Shown piece after piece: positions 1-8,961 of a DNA stretch of 20,432 nucleotides (position 1 is its first letter; every line of letters begins with the position of its first letter). The notes beneath the pieces are model-generated. The model was not told where the DNA came from. It was given only the letters and a program-made list of their open reading frames with translations, and did not search any database. Position numbers and translations under genes: made by a program. The stretch spans positions 2,679,049-2,699,480 of the forward strand of contig NZ_JAUDRJ010000003.1 in assembly GCF_030382115.1 (NCBI RefSeq). Direction: 5' to 3'. The DNA comes from Nostoc sp. GT001 (lineage in GTDB: Bacteria; Cyanobacteriota; Cyanobacteriia; Cyanobacteriales; Nostocaceae).

Positions 1-1064
1 ACTCTCACCTCCTTTATCACTTAGCGATGATTTGGGGACCTTAGCTGGTGGTCTGGGCTGTTTCCCTCTTGACAATGAAGCTTATCCCCCACTGTCTCAC
101 TGGCAATGTGTACTCTGGGTATTCAGAGTTTGTCTCGATTTGGTACCGGTCTCCCAGCCCGCACCGAAACAGTGCTTTACCCCCAGATATAATCATTACC
201 GCTGCGCCTAAACACATTTCGGGGAGAACCAGCTAGCTCCTGGTTCGATTGGCATTTCACCCCTAACCACAACTCATCCGCTGATTTTTCAACATCAGTC
301 GGTGCGGACCTCCACTTGGTGTTACCCAAGCTTCATCCTGGCCATGGTTAGATCACCAGGGTTCGGGTCTATAAACACTGATAATATTCGCCCTTTTCAG
401 ACTCGGTTTCCCTTTGGCTCCAGCATTCTCGCTTTAACCTACCAGTGCCTATAAGTCGTACAGCTCATTCTTCAACAGGCACGCGGTCAGACTTTGAATA
501 GTCCTCCCACTGCTTGTAAGCTAACGGTTTCATGTTCTATTTCACTCCCCTTCCGGGGTTCTTTTCACCTTTCCCTCGCGGTACTGGTTCACTATCGGTC
601 ACACAGTAGTATTTAGCCTTACGAGGTGGTCCTCGCTGATTCACATGGGATTCCTCGTGCCCCATGCTACTCGGGATTCAGCTACTATCCTTGAGTTTTC
701 AACTACAGGACTTTCACCTTCTTTGGTGCAGTATTTAGCTGCTTCGTTTAACCGCTAGATTCGATATCGCTGTCCCACTACCCCAAAAGGTAAACCCTTT
801 GGTTTAGGCTCTTCCCCTTTCGCTCACCACTACTTAGGGAATCTCTGTTTTGATTTCTCTTCCTCCAGCTACTAAGATGTTTCAATTCGCTGGGTTGGCT
901 CTCTCCTGCCTATATATTCAGCAGGTAGTATATAGGGTTGCCCCATTCGGAAATCTCCGGCTCAATGTTTGCTTCCAACTCCCCGGAGCATATCGTCGGT
1001 AACCACGTCCTTCGTCGCCTCTGTGTGCCTAGGTATCCACCGTTAGCCCTTATTCGCTTGAACC
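1..1064 (-). rRNA. rrl: 23S ribosomal RNA, 5' third (partial)
   Basis: Read on the minus strand, the sequence starts GGTTCAAGCGAATAAGGGC and continues with the conserved domain I block around the ACGGTGGATACCTAGGCAC element. Further in it holds the conserved GAAATAGAACATGAAACCG stretch (about 528-550) and, near the window edge, CCAGACCACCAGCTAAGGTCC. About 1,064 nt of a molecule of roughly 2.8-2.9 kb are present; the 3' two thirds and any 5S gene lie left of position 1. The 5' end was placed by analogy with E. coli 23S and could be some nucleotides off. It is the third RNA of the operon, after tRNA-Ala. The small open frame at 910-1095 is an artefact of the rRNA. Confidence 0.96.
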
Positions 1065-1147
1065 ACTCAAATTTTTGGTCTTTTAACTTTTGCATTCACA
1101 ATTACAAATAGTTAGTTCTGATTACCTCGCCACTTCGCACTGATTTG

Positions 1148-1178
1148 ACTCAGTACTCAGCACTGGGCACTCATCACT
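1148..1178. repeat. Degenerate heptamer array (ACTCAGC type) in rrn spacer
   Basis: On the plus strand, 4.4 copies of a 7-nt unit lie head to tail: ACTCAGT, ACTCAGC, ACTGGGC, ACTCATC, ACT. It sits in the spacer between the BoxA element and the start of 23S. Heptameric short tandem repeats are common in filamentous cyanobacteria; the family assignment is inference, the periodicity is visible. Confidence 0.6.
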
Positions 1179-1221
1179 AAGAATGTCTGTGTCTGCCTGC
1201 TAATTTCGCGTTACTATGCAG

Positions 1222-1233
1222 TTTTCAAGGTTC
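1222..1233 (-). promoter_or_regulatory. BoxA antitermination element, 16S-23S spacer
   Basis: Minus-strand GAACCTTGAAAA is the BoxA motif used in descriptions of cyanobacterial 16S-23S spacers, where it acts with Nus factors in antitermination. It is followed by ACTGCATAG. The same 12-mer occurs once more in the 16S leader at 3290-3301. Confidence 0.75.
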
Positions 1234-1248
1234 TGGCTGAGACTAACT

Positions 1249-1278
1249 CAGCAGTCTGACTCCAAAGTCATGTTGCTG
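1249..1278 (-). promoter_or_regulatory. BoxB-like hairpin, 16S-23S spacer
   Basis: A symmetric hairpin: outer stem CAGCA/TGCTG (5 bp), a 3x3 internal loop, inner stem TGACT/AGTCA (5 bp) and a 4-nt loop. It lies just upstream of BoxA in the direction of transcription, which is where the BoxB helix sits in cyanobacterial rrn spacers. Confidence 0.65.
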
Positions 1279-1328
1279 AACTCTCAATATATATCAATAT
1301 TATTTTTCAATGGCACTCTTGCCACAGG

Positions 1329-1401
1329 TGGAGGTTAGCGGACTCGAACCGCTGACATCCTGCTTGCAAAGCAGGCGCTCTACCAACTGAGCTAAACCCC
1401 C
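1329..1401 (-). tRNA. tRNA-Ala (anticodon TGC)
   Basis: A 73-nt cloverleaf on the minus strand. The acceptor GGGGGTT pairs with AACCTCC (one G-U), discriminator A; D-arm TTAGCTCAGTTGGTAGAGC; anticodon loop TTTGCAA with TGC; T-arm with GGTTCGAGTCC. CCA is not encoded: the next bases are CCT. It lies between tRNA-Ile and 23S, the usual position in cyanobacterial operons. Confidence 0.97.
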
Positions 1402-1441
1402 AGATTATAATTTCTAACTCATAACTTTTAACTCGTCTTTA

Positions 1442-1474
1442 GTTACGAATTACAAATTACGAATTAGCAATTAC
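1442..1474. repeat. Heptamer array (ATTACGA type) between tRNA-Ala and tRNA-Ile
   Basis: Plus strand: GTTACGA, ATTACAA, ATTACGA, ATTAGCA, ATTAC, a 7-nt period over 33 nt. The unit is the same as, or the complement of, the TAATTCG unit in the rpoB-rpoC1 and rpoC1-rpoC2 spacers. The flanking 1411-1441 (TAACTCA, TAACTTT, TAACTCG) looks like a more decayed extension. Confidence 0.7.
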
Positions 1475-1481
1475 TTTCAGG

Positions 1482-1555
<74 letters not shown>

Positions 1556-1685
1556 ATTTCGAACCAAATCATAGTTTGAAAGCTTTCAACAATATGCAAA
1601 TGTCTGCGACCGACCTAGGAATGACCAACTTACTATCTATATAGCTGTTTGCTTTTCGATATCTAAGGGGTGTAGCTCTCCCTGA

Positions 1686-3176
<1,491 letters not shown>

Positions 3177-3241
3177 GTGGAAAGCTCTATAGCTCATTTA
3201 GCTGCTCTTTTTTAACTTCAGCTTAGTTATTTTTATTTGAT

Positions 3242-3271
3242 TTGCTTGACGCAATACACTTGCTGTATAAT
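3242..3271 (+). promoter_or_regulatory. Possible glyQ promoter inside the rrn leader
   Basis: Plus strand TATAAT at 3266-3271, preceded by TTGCTT at 3242-3247 (18-nt spacer) or TTGACG at 3246-3251 (14-nt, too short). If used, it would give glyQ a 5' UTR of about 215 nt running antisense to the rrn leader and through its promoter. No better candidate is evident closer to glyQ. Tentative. Confidence 0.3.
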
Positions 3272-3289
3272 CGCTTTCAAACTATAATA

Positions 3290-3301
3290 TTTTCAAGGTT
3301 C
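3290..3301 (-). promoter_or_regulatory. BoxA element in the 16S leader
   Basis: Minus-strand GAACCTTGAAAA, identical over 12 nt to the spacer BoxA at 1222-1233, about 50 nt after the predicted transcription start and about 115 nt before 16S. It probably loads antitermination factors; that is by analogy with other rrn leaders. Confidence 0.65.
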
Positions 3302-3351
3302 GGTGTCCCTGTAAGCGTCGCTCTTTCGCGCTCCGCTTCAAGCACTTATTC

Positions 3352-3380
3352 AATATAGCGAACCTATCTCCTTGTGTCAA
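3352..3380 (-). promoter_or_regulatory. rrn operon promoter
   Basis: Minus strand: perfect -35 TTGACA (3375-3380), a 17-nt spacer, and -10 TATATT (3352-3357). This is a near-consensus housekeeping-sigma promoter, pointing into the 16S with a predicted start near 3345 and a leader of about 170 nt that contains BoxA. It is the best promoter I see in the window. Confidence 0.8.
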
Positions 3381-3493
3381 CTATTTTTCCCAAAATAACT
3401 TTGGACGGTTTTTCTGTCTCCTGAAACTAACTACAGTGTTGGGTTGTAGGCAACAATGGTTTATGCACTGTGTTGACTAAGGATGGAACAAGC

Positions 3494-4393
3494 GTGAATT
3501 TTCAGTCGATAATAAGTTTACTGAATCATTTCTGGGGCGATCGCGGTTGTCTTATTGCCCAGTCATACGATATTGAGAAGGGGGCTGGTACTAAGAATCC
3601 CCAGACTTTTTTAAGAGCATTGGGACCAGAACCCTGGGCTGTTGCTTATGTTGAACCCTGTCGTAGACCTACTGATGGACGCTACGGCGAAAATCCCAAC
3701 CGCTTTCAACACTATTATCAGTACCAAGTTCTGATTAAGCCATCACCAGATAATATTCAGGAGATTTATCTTGATTCGTTAAGAGCTTTAGGTATTCGTC
3801 CTGAAGACCACGATATTAGGTTTGTAGAGGATAACTGGGAAGATGCAACTGTGGGAGCTTGGGGTACTGGGTGGGAAGTATGGTTAGATGGGATGGAAGT
3901 TACTCAATTTACCTACTTTCAACAGTGTGGAGGAATTGATTGCCGTCCGGTGTCGATTGAAATTACATACGGGCTAGAGCGGCTGACAATGTATCTCCAG
4001 CAAGTAGAAGCATTTACTAAGATTCAGTGGACAGACAACATTACTTATGGCGATGTTTTCCTGCAAAGTGAGATTGAGCAATGCACATACAACTTTGAAG
4101 CGTCAAATCCTGAGTTGCTACTGACATTATTTAATTTGTATGAGCAGGAAGCTACCCAATTGACAGAGCGAGGATTGGTAGTGCCTAGCTTAGATTATGT
4201 AATGAAGTGTTCACACACATTCAATCTGCTGGATGCTAGAGGTGTGATTTCGGTGACGGAGAGAACTCGCTATATTGGCAGGATTCGGTATTTGGCTAGG
4301 AAGGTAGCTCATTTATATGTTGAGCAAAGGGAGAAGTTGGGTTTTCCGTTGCTCAAAGATACTGTGAGTTCAACAGGAAACCCTATATCCTAA
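3494..4393 (+). CDS. glyQ: Glycyl-tRNA synthetase alpha subunit
   Basis: This is the catalytic subunit of the bacterial alpha2-beta2 glycyl-tRNA synthetase, which activates glycine with ATP and charges tRNA-Gly in the cytoplasm. The protein follows E. coli GlyQ along its whole length. It shows the class II core: the [29 protein letters not shown] block, then [55 protein letters not shown], and the motif-3-like [13 protein letters not shown], followed by a C-terminal helical part with [19 protein letters not shown]. Length 299 aa against 303 in E. coli. The start is GTG at 3494 (VNFQS...): AAGGA at 3479-3483 lies 10 nt before it, and the family begins here. The open frame extends eight codons further to a GTG at 3470, which lacks a ribosome site. 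The partner glyS is not in the window, which is usual in cyanobacteria. It diverges from the rrn operon. Confidence 0.95.
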   Translation: MNFQSIISLLNHFWGDRGCLIAQSYDIEKGAGTKNPQTFLRALGPEPWAVAYVEPCRRPTDGRYGENPNRFQHYYQYQVLIKPSPDNIQEIYLDSLRALGIRPEDHDIRFVEDNWEDATVGAWGTGWEVWLDGMEVTQFTYFQQCGGIDCRPVSIEITYGLERLTMYLQQVEAFTKIQWTDNITYGDVFLQSEIEQCTYNFEASNPELLLTLFNLYEQEATQLTERGLVVPSLDYVMKCSHTFNLLDARGVISVTERTRYIGRIRYLARKVAHLYVEQREKLGFPLLKDTVSSTGNPIS

Positions 4394-4552
4394 AGGGTGC
4401 GGCTACCCGAACTAAGTACAGCTTTGTGTAAAATAAGAGCGTTTTTGAAGGCAGAGGAACGCAAAGTAAAGGCAAAAGTACGCAGGCAGGGTCGTACCAA
4501 ATTTAATTCACTACGATTTTGTGTTCTGTTTATCCTTGTGGCACAGAGGTTT

Positions 4553-4583
4553 AAGCCAGGTATATTTTTTTGATCTGGCTTTT
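4553..4583 (+). terminator. Weak hairpin after glyQ
   Basis: Inverted repeat AAGCCAG (4553-4559) / CTGGCTT (4575-4581), 15-nt loop, followed by TT. It lies 160 nt after the glyQ stop. The T-tract is short and the loop large, so the call is weak. Confidence 0.3.
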
Positions 4584-4646
4584 GCTAAAAAATAGAAGTA
4601 CGGTTAAATATTGTATCTAGAACATTAAAGCTACAAGAAGGATAAG

Positions 4647-4669
4647 GTCCGCCTGTGCGGGCTTTGTTT
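4647..4669 (+). terminator. Candidate intrinsic terminator after glyQ
   Basis: GTCCGC (4647-4652), loop CTGT, GCGGGC (4657-4662), then TTTGTTT: a 6-bp GC-rich stem with one G-U pair and a T-rich tail, about 255 nt after the glyQ stop. It is the best terminator-shaped element between glyQ and comEC. Confidence 0.5.
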
Positions 4670-4903
4670 ATATAAACTTGATGGATTATACTCACCACAA
4701 GCATAAAAACTTTTCGCTGTTGCTGATTAGAGAGATAAAAAGCTCACGCAGAGGTGCTTCAAGCACAGATAATAAGAATTTGGAATATTTGATTTTTGAC
4801 TTTCATAACCAAATTCAGCAACGCCGACTTTTCTTTATTGCTGCCCTGTCTATATTTAAATCACCTGCAAATTCAGGTTGCCAGGTGCTTTTACAAAAAT
4901 CTT

Positions 4904-7258
4904 ATGATTCAAACCAGTGGTGTAATTATTTGTCTTGGCTACATTTTTGGGTTGCTGCTTACAGCAGTTCCTTGGGGTGGTGTGGGGATTTTGGTTGTGG
5001 GGATTGTGGGAGCAATACTCTTTAGAAAACGCACCACACTACAGCAATTTGCTCAGAAACCGGAAAATGCTGGAAGTAAAAATAAGGCAGTGCCTAATAT
5101 TTGGCAAAGTACTCCCCATCCTCGAATATGGCTAGCTGCTGGCTTGGTGGGATTATTGGCAACTTTATATTTTCAATGGCGAATGCCACAACCGGGTGCA
5201 AAAGATATTAGTCAGTTTGTCCCGCCTGGAAATAGCAGCAATCAAGAACAACTTGTGATTGTACGCGGTGAAGTGGCGAGTAATCCCCGCTTAACTCGCA
5301 GTCAGCGAGGACAATTTTGGCTGGAAACGACTCAGTTAGATGAAGTTAAAAATGATAAAGGTTCAGCAGGTGTCCCACAAGGGGTTACAGGCAAATTGTA
5401 TGTGACAGTCCCCATACTTCAGGCTACTGGGTTATACCCTAGTCAACAAATTGCCGTGACTGGGATTTTGTACAAACCAAAGGCGGCTTCCAACCCTGGC
5501 GGTTTCGATTTTCAGAAGTTTCTCAAGCAGGAAGGAACTTTTGCTGGTCTAATTGGGCGACAAATAAATGTTTTAGATCAGGAACGTAAATGGGGATGGT
5601 GGCAAATTCGGGAGCGAATTGTGCGCTCGCAAGTTCGTTGGTTGGGTATTCCTGAAGGACCTCTTGTCAGCGCAATGGTTTTAGGTAGCAAAGCTGTTGA
5701 TTTACCCTACGATATCCGAGACTTATTTGTACAAGCCGGATTAGCTCATGCTTTAGCAGCTTCTGGGTTCCAAACCTCTTTGATTCTGAGTTTAATCTTA
5801 CAGTTAACGAGACGGGCAAGAAAAGGAACACAATTTACCCTTGGGTTTTTGGGTTTAATCATTTTTCTGAGTTTAACAGGGTTTCAACCTGCGATTCTCA
5901 GAGCTGTAATTATGGGTTTTGCGGCATTAGTTGGTCTGCTATTAAAAAGGAAGGTAAAACAGTTTGGCTCGTTACTATTAGCAGCAACTCTGCTATTAGT
6001 TTTTAATCCTCTATGGATTTGGGATTTAGGTTTTCAATTGAGTTTTTTAGCAACATTAGGATTAGTTGTAACAGTACCCGCATTAGTCAATCGCCTAGCA
6101 TGGCTACCACCTGCGATCGCTGCTTTAATTGCTGTTCCCCTAGCTGCAACTATTTGGACTTTACCTGTGCAACTTTTTGTCTTTGGGGTTGTACCATCTT
6201 ATAGTCTGTTGCTGAATGTGGTTAGTACTCCATTAATTTCGATCATTAGTATAGGTGGAATTATCAGTGCGTTAGTAGGTTTAGTTTGGACTGAAGCAGG
6301 AAGCCTCCTAGCCGGGGTGTTACATTATCCTACTGATTGGCTAATTAAACTAGTGGAATTTTTTAGCAAGTTACCTGGAAATTCTGTTGCCGTAGGCAGC
6401 ATATCTACTTGGCAGCTTTTAGCAATTTATATACTAATTGTATTGGTCTGGCTAGTGCGTTGGTGGCAAAGGCGGTGGTGGTTTGCTAATGTGATTGCGA
6501 TTGGTTTAGTATTCATCCCACTTTGGCACTCTAAAAATACATTGTTTAGGATAACTGTCTTAGAATCTGGGACAGAACCAATTGTAGTTGTTCAAGATCG
6601 AGGTACTGTAACTGTAATTAATAGTGGTGATGAAGGTACAGGACGTTTTACAATTTTACCGTTTTTACAACAGCAGGGTGTAAATCAAATAAATTGGGCG
6701 ATCGCAACTGATTTTCAAGGCAATGAAAGTAATGCTTGGTTTGAATTAATGCAACGGTTACCAATTAATAATTTTTATGAATATTCCAACCAAACAGATA
6801 ATTCTATTACAAATCAGGCAATTCAACAGGAACTACAAAAACATCAAGGAATTTATCAAACTTTAGCAGTTGGGCAAGCTGTGAAAACTGGTTCTATAGT
6901 AGCCCAGTTAATCAACGACCAATTACCAATTTTACAATTGCAAATTTTAGACCAGAATTGGTTATTAATAGGTAATGTTAAATCTAAAGAGGTACAGCAA
7001 CTAGTTAAAAATGGAAGTTTGCCTAGTCCACAAGTGCTTTGGTGTGCCCCAGAGTCCTTGAAAGATTTAGTTATTGCTCTGCAACCACAAGTAGCGATCG
7101 CTTCTTCTGCCAACTTTGATCCAAAAACTTTATCTGAACTGAATCAAAATCAAACTAAACTGTTCTTTACAGGACGAGATGGGGCTATCCAATGGACTCC
7201 TAATGGTCAGTTTGAGGCCTTTATTGAATCAACAGAAAACAAATCATCTGTTTTATAA
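4904..7258 (+). CDS. comEC: ComEC/Rec2-family competence membrane protein
   Basis: ComEC forms the inner-membrane channel that carries transforming DNA into the cell. The 784-aa product has three regions. The first has two membrane segments (about residues 7-40 and 75-92) and an OB-fold-like soluble domain (about 113-225, with VIVRGEVASNPR and IAVTGILYKP). The second is the polytopic competence domain (about 250-545), with EGPLVSAMVLGSK, the core GLAHALAASGFQTSLI, TGFQPAILRAVIMGF and FNPLWIWDLGFQLSFLATLG. The third is a C-terminal metallo-beta-lactamase-like region (about 548-770), starting ITVLESGTEPIVVVQDRGTVTVINSG. In that third region the HxHxDH metal-binding motif expected near residues 600-608 is replaced by IATDFQGNESN, so nuclease activity is unlikely. 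The usual SGLH of the core reads SGFQ. Start: ATG 4904 gives the family-like MIQTSG N-terminus; the frame runs back to a TTG at 4796 with no support. Probably transcribed alone. Confidence 0.9.
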   Translation: MIQTSGVIICLGYIFGLLLTAVPWGGVGILVVGIVGAILFRKRTTLQQFAQKPENAGSKNKAVPNIWQSTPHPRIWLAAGLVGLLATLYFQWRMPQPGAKDISQFVPPGNSSNQEQLVIVRGEVASNPRLTRSQRGQFWLETTQLDEVKNDKGSAGVPQGVTGKLYVTVPILQATGLYPSQQIAVTGILYKPKAASNPGGFDFQKFLKQEGTFAGLIGRQINVLDQERKWGWWQIRERIVRSQVRWLGIPEGPLVSAMVLGSKAVDLPYDIRDLFVQAGLAHALAASGFQTSLILSLILQLTRRARKGTQFTLGFLGLIIFLSLTGFQPAILRAVIMGFAALVGLLLKRKVKQFGSLLLAATLLLVFNPLWIWDLGFQLSFLATLGLVVTVPALVNRLAWLPPAIAALIAVPLAATIWTLPVQLFVFGVVPSYSLLLNVVSTPLISIISIGGIISALVGLVWTEAGSLLAGVLHYPTDWLIKLVEFFSKLPGNSVAVGSISTWQLLAIYILIVLVWLVRWWQRRWWFANVIAIGLVFIPLWHSKNTLFRITVLESGTEPIVVVQDRGTVTVINSGDEGTGRFTILPFLQQQGVNQINWAIATDFQGNESNAWFELMQRLPINNFYEYSNQTDNSITNQAIQQELQKHQGIYQTLAVGQAVKTGSIVAQLINDQLPILQLQILDQNWLLIGNVKSKEVQQLVKNGSLPSPQVLWCAPESLKDLVIALQPQVAIASSANFDPKTLSELNQNQTKLFFTGRDGAIQWTPNGQFEAFIESTENKSSVL

Positions 7259-7296
7259 AAAACTTAAAAATTCAGTAAATTCAAAAAAATGAGAGA

Positions 7297-7533
7297 ACGC
7301 GTCCCTTACGCCAAGATTGGGAACAGGTTAAAGATGACATTATGCGGCAAGCTGTGCTGTGTAAATTTCAAACTCATACAGATATTAGAGATATCTTACT
7401 TTCTACAAACAATGTAGAAATTGTTGAAAACTCACCTATCGATTTTTACTGGGGTTGCGGAGCCGATGGGAGTGGTAAAAATATGCTAGGGAAAATTTTA
7501 ATGGAAGTGCGGAGTATTTTGCACCATACATAA
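7297..7533 (+). pseudogene. NADAR-family (YbiA-like) C-terminal remnant
   Basis: The frame reads RPLRQDWEQVKDDIMRQAVLCKF, then DIRDILLSTNNVEIVENSP, and ends DFYWGCGADGSGKNMLGKILMEVR. This is the C-terminal half of the NADAR/YbiA fold, N-glycosidases linked to riboflavin-pathway intermediates and ADP-ribose; WDQ/EQVKDDIM and WGxGxDGxGxNxLGxxLM are family hallmarks. Only about 79 codons of a roughly 160-codon domain are present. The homology stops abruptly near 7291, and the 35 nt between it and the comEC stop are AT-rich and do not encode the missing N-terminal half. The only ATG in frame (7342) is inside the domain. I therefore call it a truncated relic. A short expressed peptide from 7342 (63 aa) cannot be excluded. 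Confidence 0.7.
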
Positions 7534-7551
7534 AGGAGAGATATTGATAAT

Positions 7552-7587
7552 AAAACTATTAAATAAGCTTGTCAAAAATAGTTTTTT
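7552..7587 (+). terminator. AT-rich hairpin after the NADAR relic
   Basis: AAAACTATT (7552-7560) and AATAGTTTT (7577-7585) form a 9-bp perfect stem with a 16-nt loop and a T-run (TTTTTT, 7582-7587). It lies 18 nt after the relic's stop codon. AT-rich, so only moderately likely to terminate. Confidence 0.35.
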
Positions 7588-7875
7588 AATCGAACTACTC
7601 TAGATGTGGAGAACACGAATAAAGAACAAATAGAGACGATCACAAACACTCTAATGTTGCTATATATTTATTACTCTTCATGAGTAGAAATCTGAAAGCC
7701 TCGAGTAACGATCGCTATATAAACTTTTACCTTTTCTAAACTTATGCTGTGGTAAAGCAGACTGATGAAAGATGCGTCCTGGTTTTGGGAATACTAGATT
7801 TAACACCAGACTTTGCAGGAAGAAGTTGATGTCTAAAATGCGAATGGAATAACCAGATCGAAAAATACAGTTCCC
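7588..7875. other. Intergenic region before the TPR gene
   Basis: AT-rich sequence with no gene that I recognise. A 67-codon minus-strand frame (7678-7881) has no family features and overlaps the TPR start, so it is left out. The reading frame of the TPR gene is closed by TAA at 7834-7836, so that protein cannot extend further upstream. Confidence 0.5.
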
Positions 7876-8931
7876 TTGCAATTACCCATAACATACCTAA
7901 AACCAGTGAAGCGTAATACAATTACCCATGAATTTGACTCTGGTTCACAAGCAGAAATAATACCTCTACAAGAAAGTAATGACCATTTGTCAGAAGCGTC
8001 CAAGCTACTAAGGCAAGGAATTCAACAGCAGCAAGGTGGCGAATTAATAACGGCTATGAAGTCTTTACAGCAATCCTTGGGGCTATTTCAGGCAGTTGGC
8101 GATTTAGAAAAACAGGCACAGGTACTTTCTTTTTTAGGATTGGTAACTTACAGCGCTGGAGACTACAAAGGTGCTATCTCTTACTCCCAACAGTGTTTGT
8201 CTTTGCTTAATAACACCTCAGATTTAGCATTGCAGATGCAAGCACTTTCCCATTTAGGAAATGCATACCGTCATTTGAACGATCATAATAAAGCTATTGA
8301 GTTTCTAGAAAAATGTTTGAAAATAACGCAACAGTTGCAAGACAAACGCAGTCAAGTCGCAGCACTCAATAATTTGGGATTGGTGTATAAAGCTTTAGGT
8401 AATTTTACACAGGCTATTGAGTATCAACAGCAAAGTCTAGAGATTGTGAGGGAACTCAAAGATAATTGGGGGGAGGAACAGGTACTCAAGAATTTGGGTA
8501 ATGCTTGGTATGCTTTAAACAATTACCCAAAAGCGATCGCCTATTATGAGCAATGTGTAGTACTATCACGCTCCTTAAAAAATGTTCGCAGTGCTTCTCA
8601 AGTGCTAAAAAATCTGGGCAATGCTTGTTATGCTTTAAGTGATTATACCAAAGCCATTAAGTATTATGAAGATCGGTTGCAATTAGCTAGACAAATTCCA
8701 GATAAGCGTATCGAGGAACAGTCTTTAGGTAATTTAGTAGTTGCTTGTGAAGCTTTGGGTGACTATAAAAAAGCAATTACATATCATGAAGAACGTTTGC
8801 TACTAGCTAGGAGTATGAAAGATCGGCGCACTGAAGAAGAAGTTCTTACCAGTCTGGAAAAAGCTTATAAAGCCTTGGGTGATTATGCCAAAGCTATGCA
8901 ATATCAGCAGAGAACATCTTCAAATAGCTAA
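7876..8931 (+). CDS. Tetratricopeptide repeat protein
   Basis: Up to 351 aa. After an irregular N-terminal part (1-42) and a first helical pair (about 43-78), the protein repeats with an exact 40-residue period from about 82 to 345. The anchor positions are LGLV 87, LGNA 127, LGLV 167, LGNA 207, LGNA 247, LVVA 287 and LEKA 327, each followed about 8 residues later by a GDY/NNY-type turn and KAI.Y.E. Such 40-residue TPR arrays make helical protein-binding scaffolds; no enzyme domain, membrane segment or signal peptide is seen, so the partner is unknown and the protein should be cytoplasmic. Start is uncertain: the frame has no ATG before residue 61. TTG 7876 and GTG 7906 are possible, neither with a clear ribosome site. 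It converges with the phosphoribosyltransferase 30 nt away. The N-terminus may be eroded. Confidence 0.8.
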   Translation: MQLPITYLKPVKRNTITHEFDSGSQAEIIPLQESNDHLSEASKLLRQGIQQQQGGELITAMKSLQQSLGLFQAVGDLEKQAQVLSFLGLVTYSAGDYKGAISYSQQCLSLLNNTSDLALQMQALSHLGNAYRHLNDHNKAIEFLEKCLKITQQLQDKRSQVAALNNLGLVYKALGNFTQAIEYQQQSLEIVRELKDNWGEEQVLKNLGNAWYALNNYPKAIAYYEQCVVLSRSLKNVRSASQVLKNLGNACYALSDYTKAIKYYEDRLQLARQIPDKRIEEQSLGNLVVACEALGDYKKAITYHEERLLLARSMKDRRTEEEVLTSLEKAYKALGDYAKAMQYQQRTSSNS

Positions 8932-8961
8932 AAAGCAAGGCTGGGAAACAATTCAAAATTA

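Larger units (their letters stand above)
4394..4903. other. Intergenic region glyQ-comEC
   Basis: 510 nt without a convincing gene. It holds two hairpins (4553-4583 and 4647-4669, listed separately) and a perfect 12-nt palindrome GTTTATATAAAC at 4666-4677. A 115-codon open frame (4678-5025) overlaps the comEC start in another frame, has no recognisable family and looks accidental. No clear comEC promoter or Shine-Dalgarno sequence is visible before 4904. Confidence 0.6.

Noticed and set aside
910..1095. Minus-strand 61-codon frame
   Set aside because: It is the 5' end of 23S rRNA and its leader read as protein.
4796..4903. Upstream TTG start extending ComEC by 36 residues
   Set aside because: The extension is not like ComEC N-termini; ATG 4904 gives the family-like start.
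4678..5025. 115-codon plus-strand frame between glyQ and comEC
   Set aside because: Overlaps the comEC N-terminal coding region in another frame; biased composition (many Ser, Cys, Trp), no family recognised.
7678..7881. 67-codon minus-strand frame upstream of the TPR gene
   Set aside because: No ribosome site or domain, overlaps the TPR start; looks like chance.
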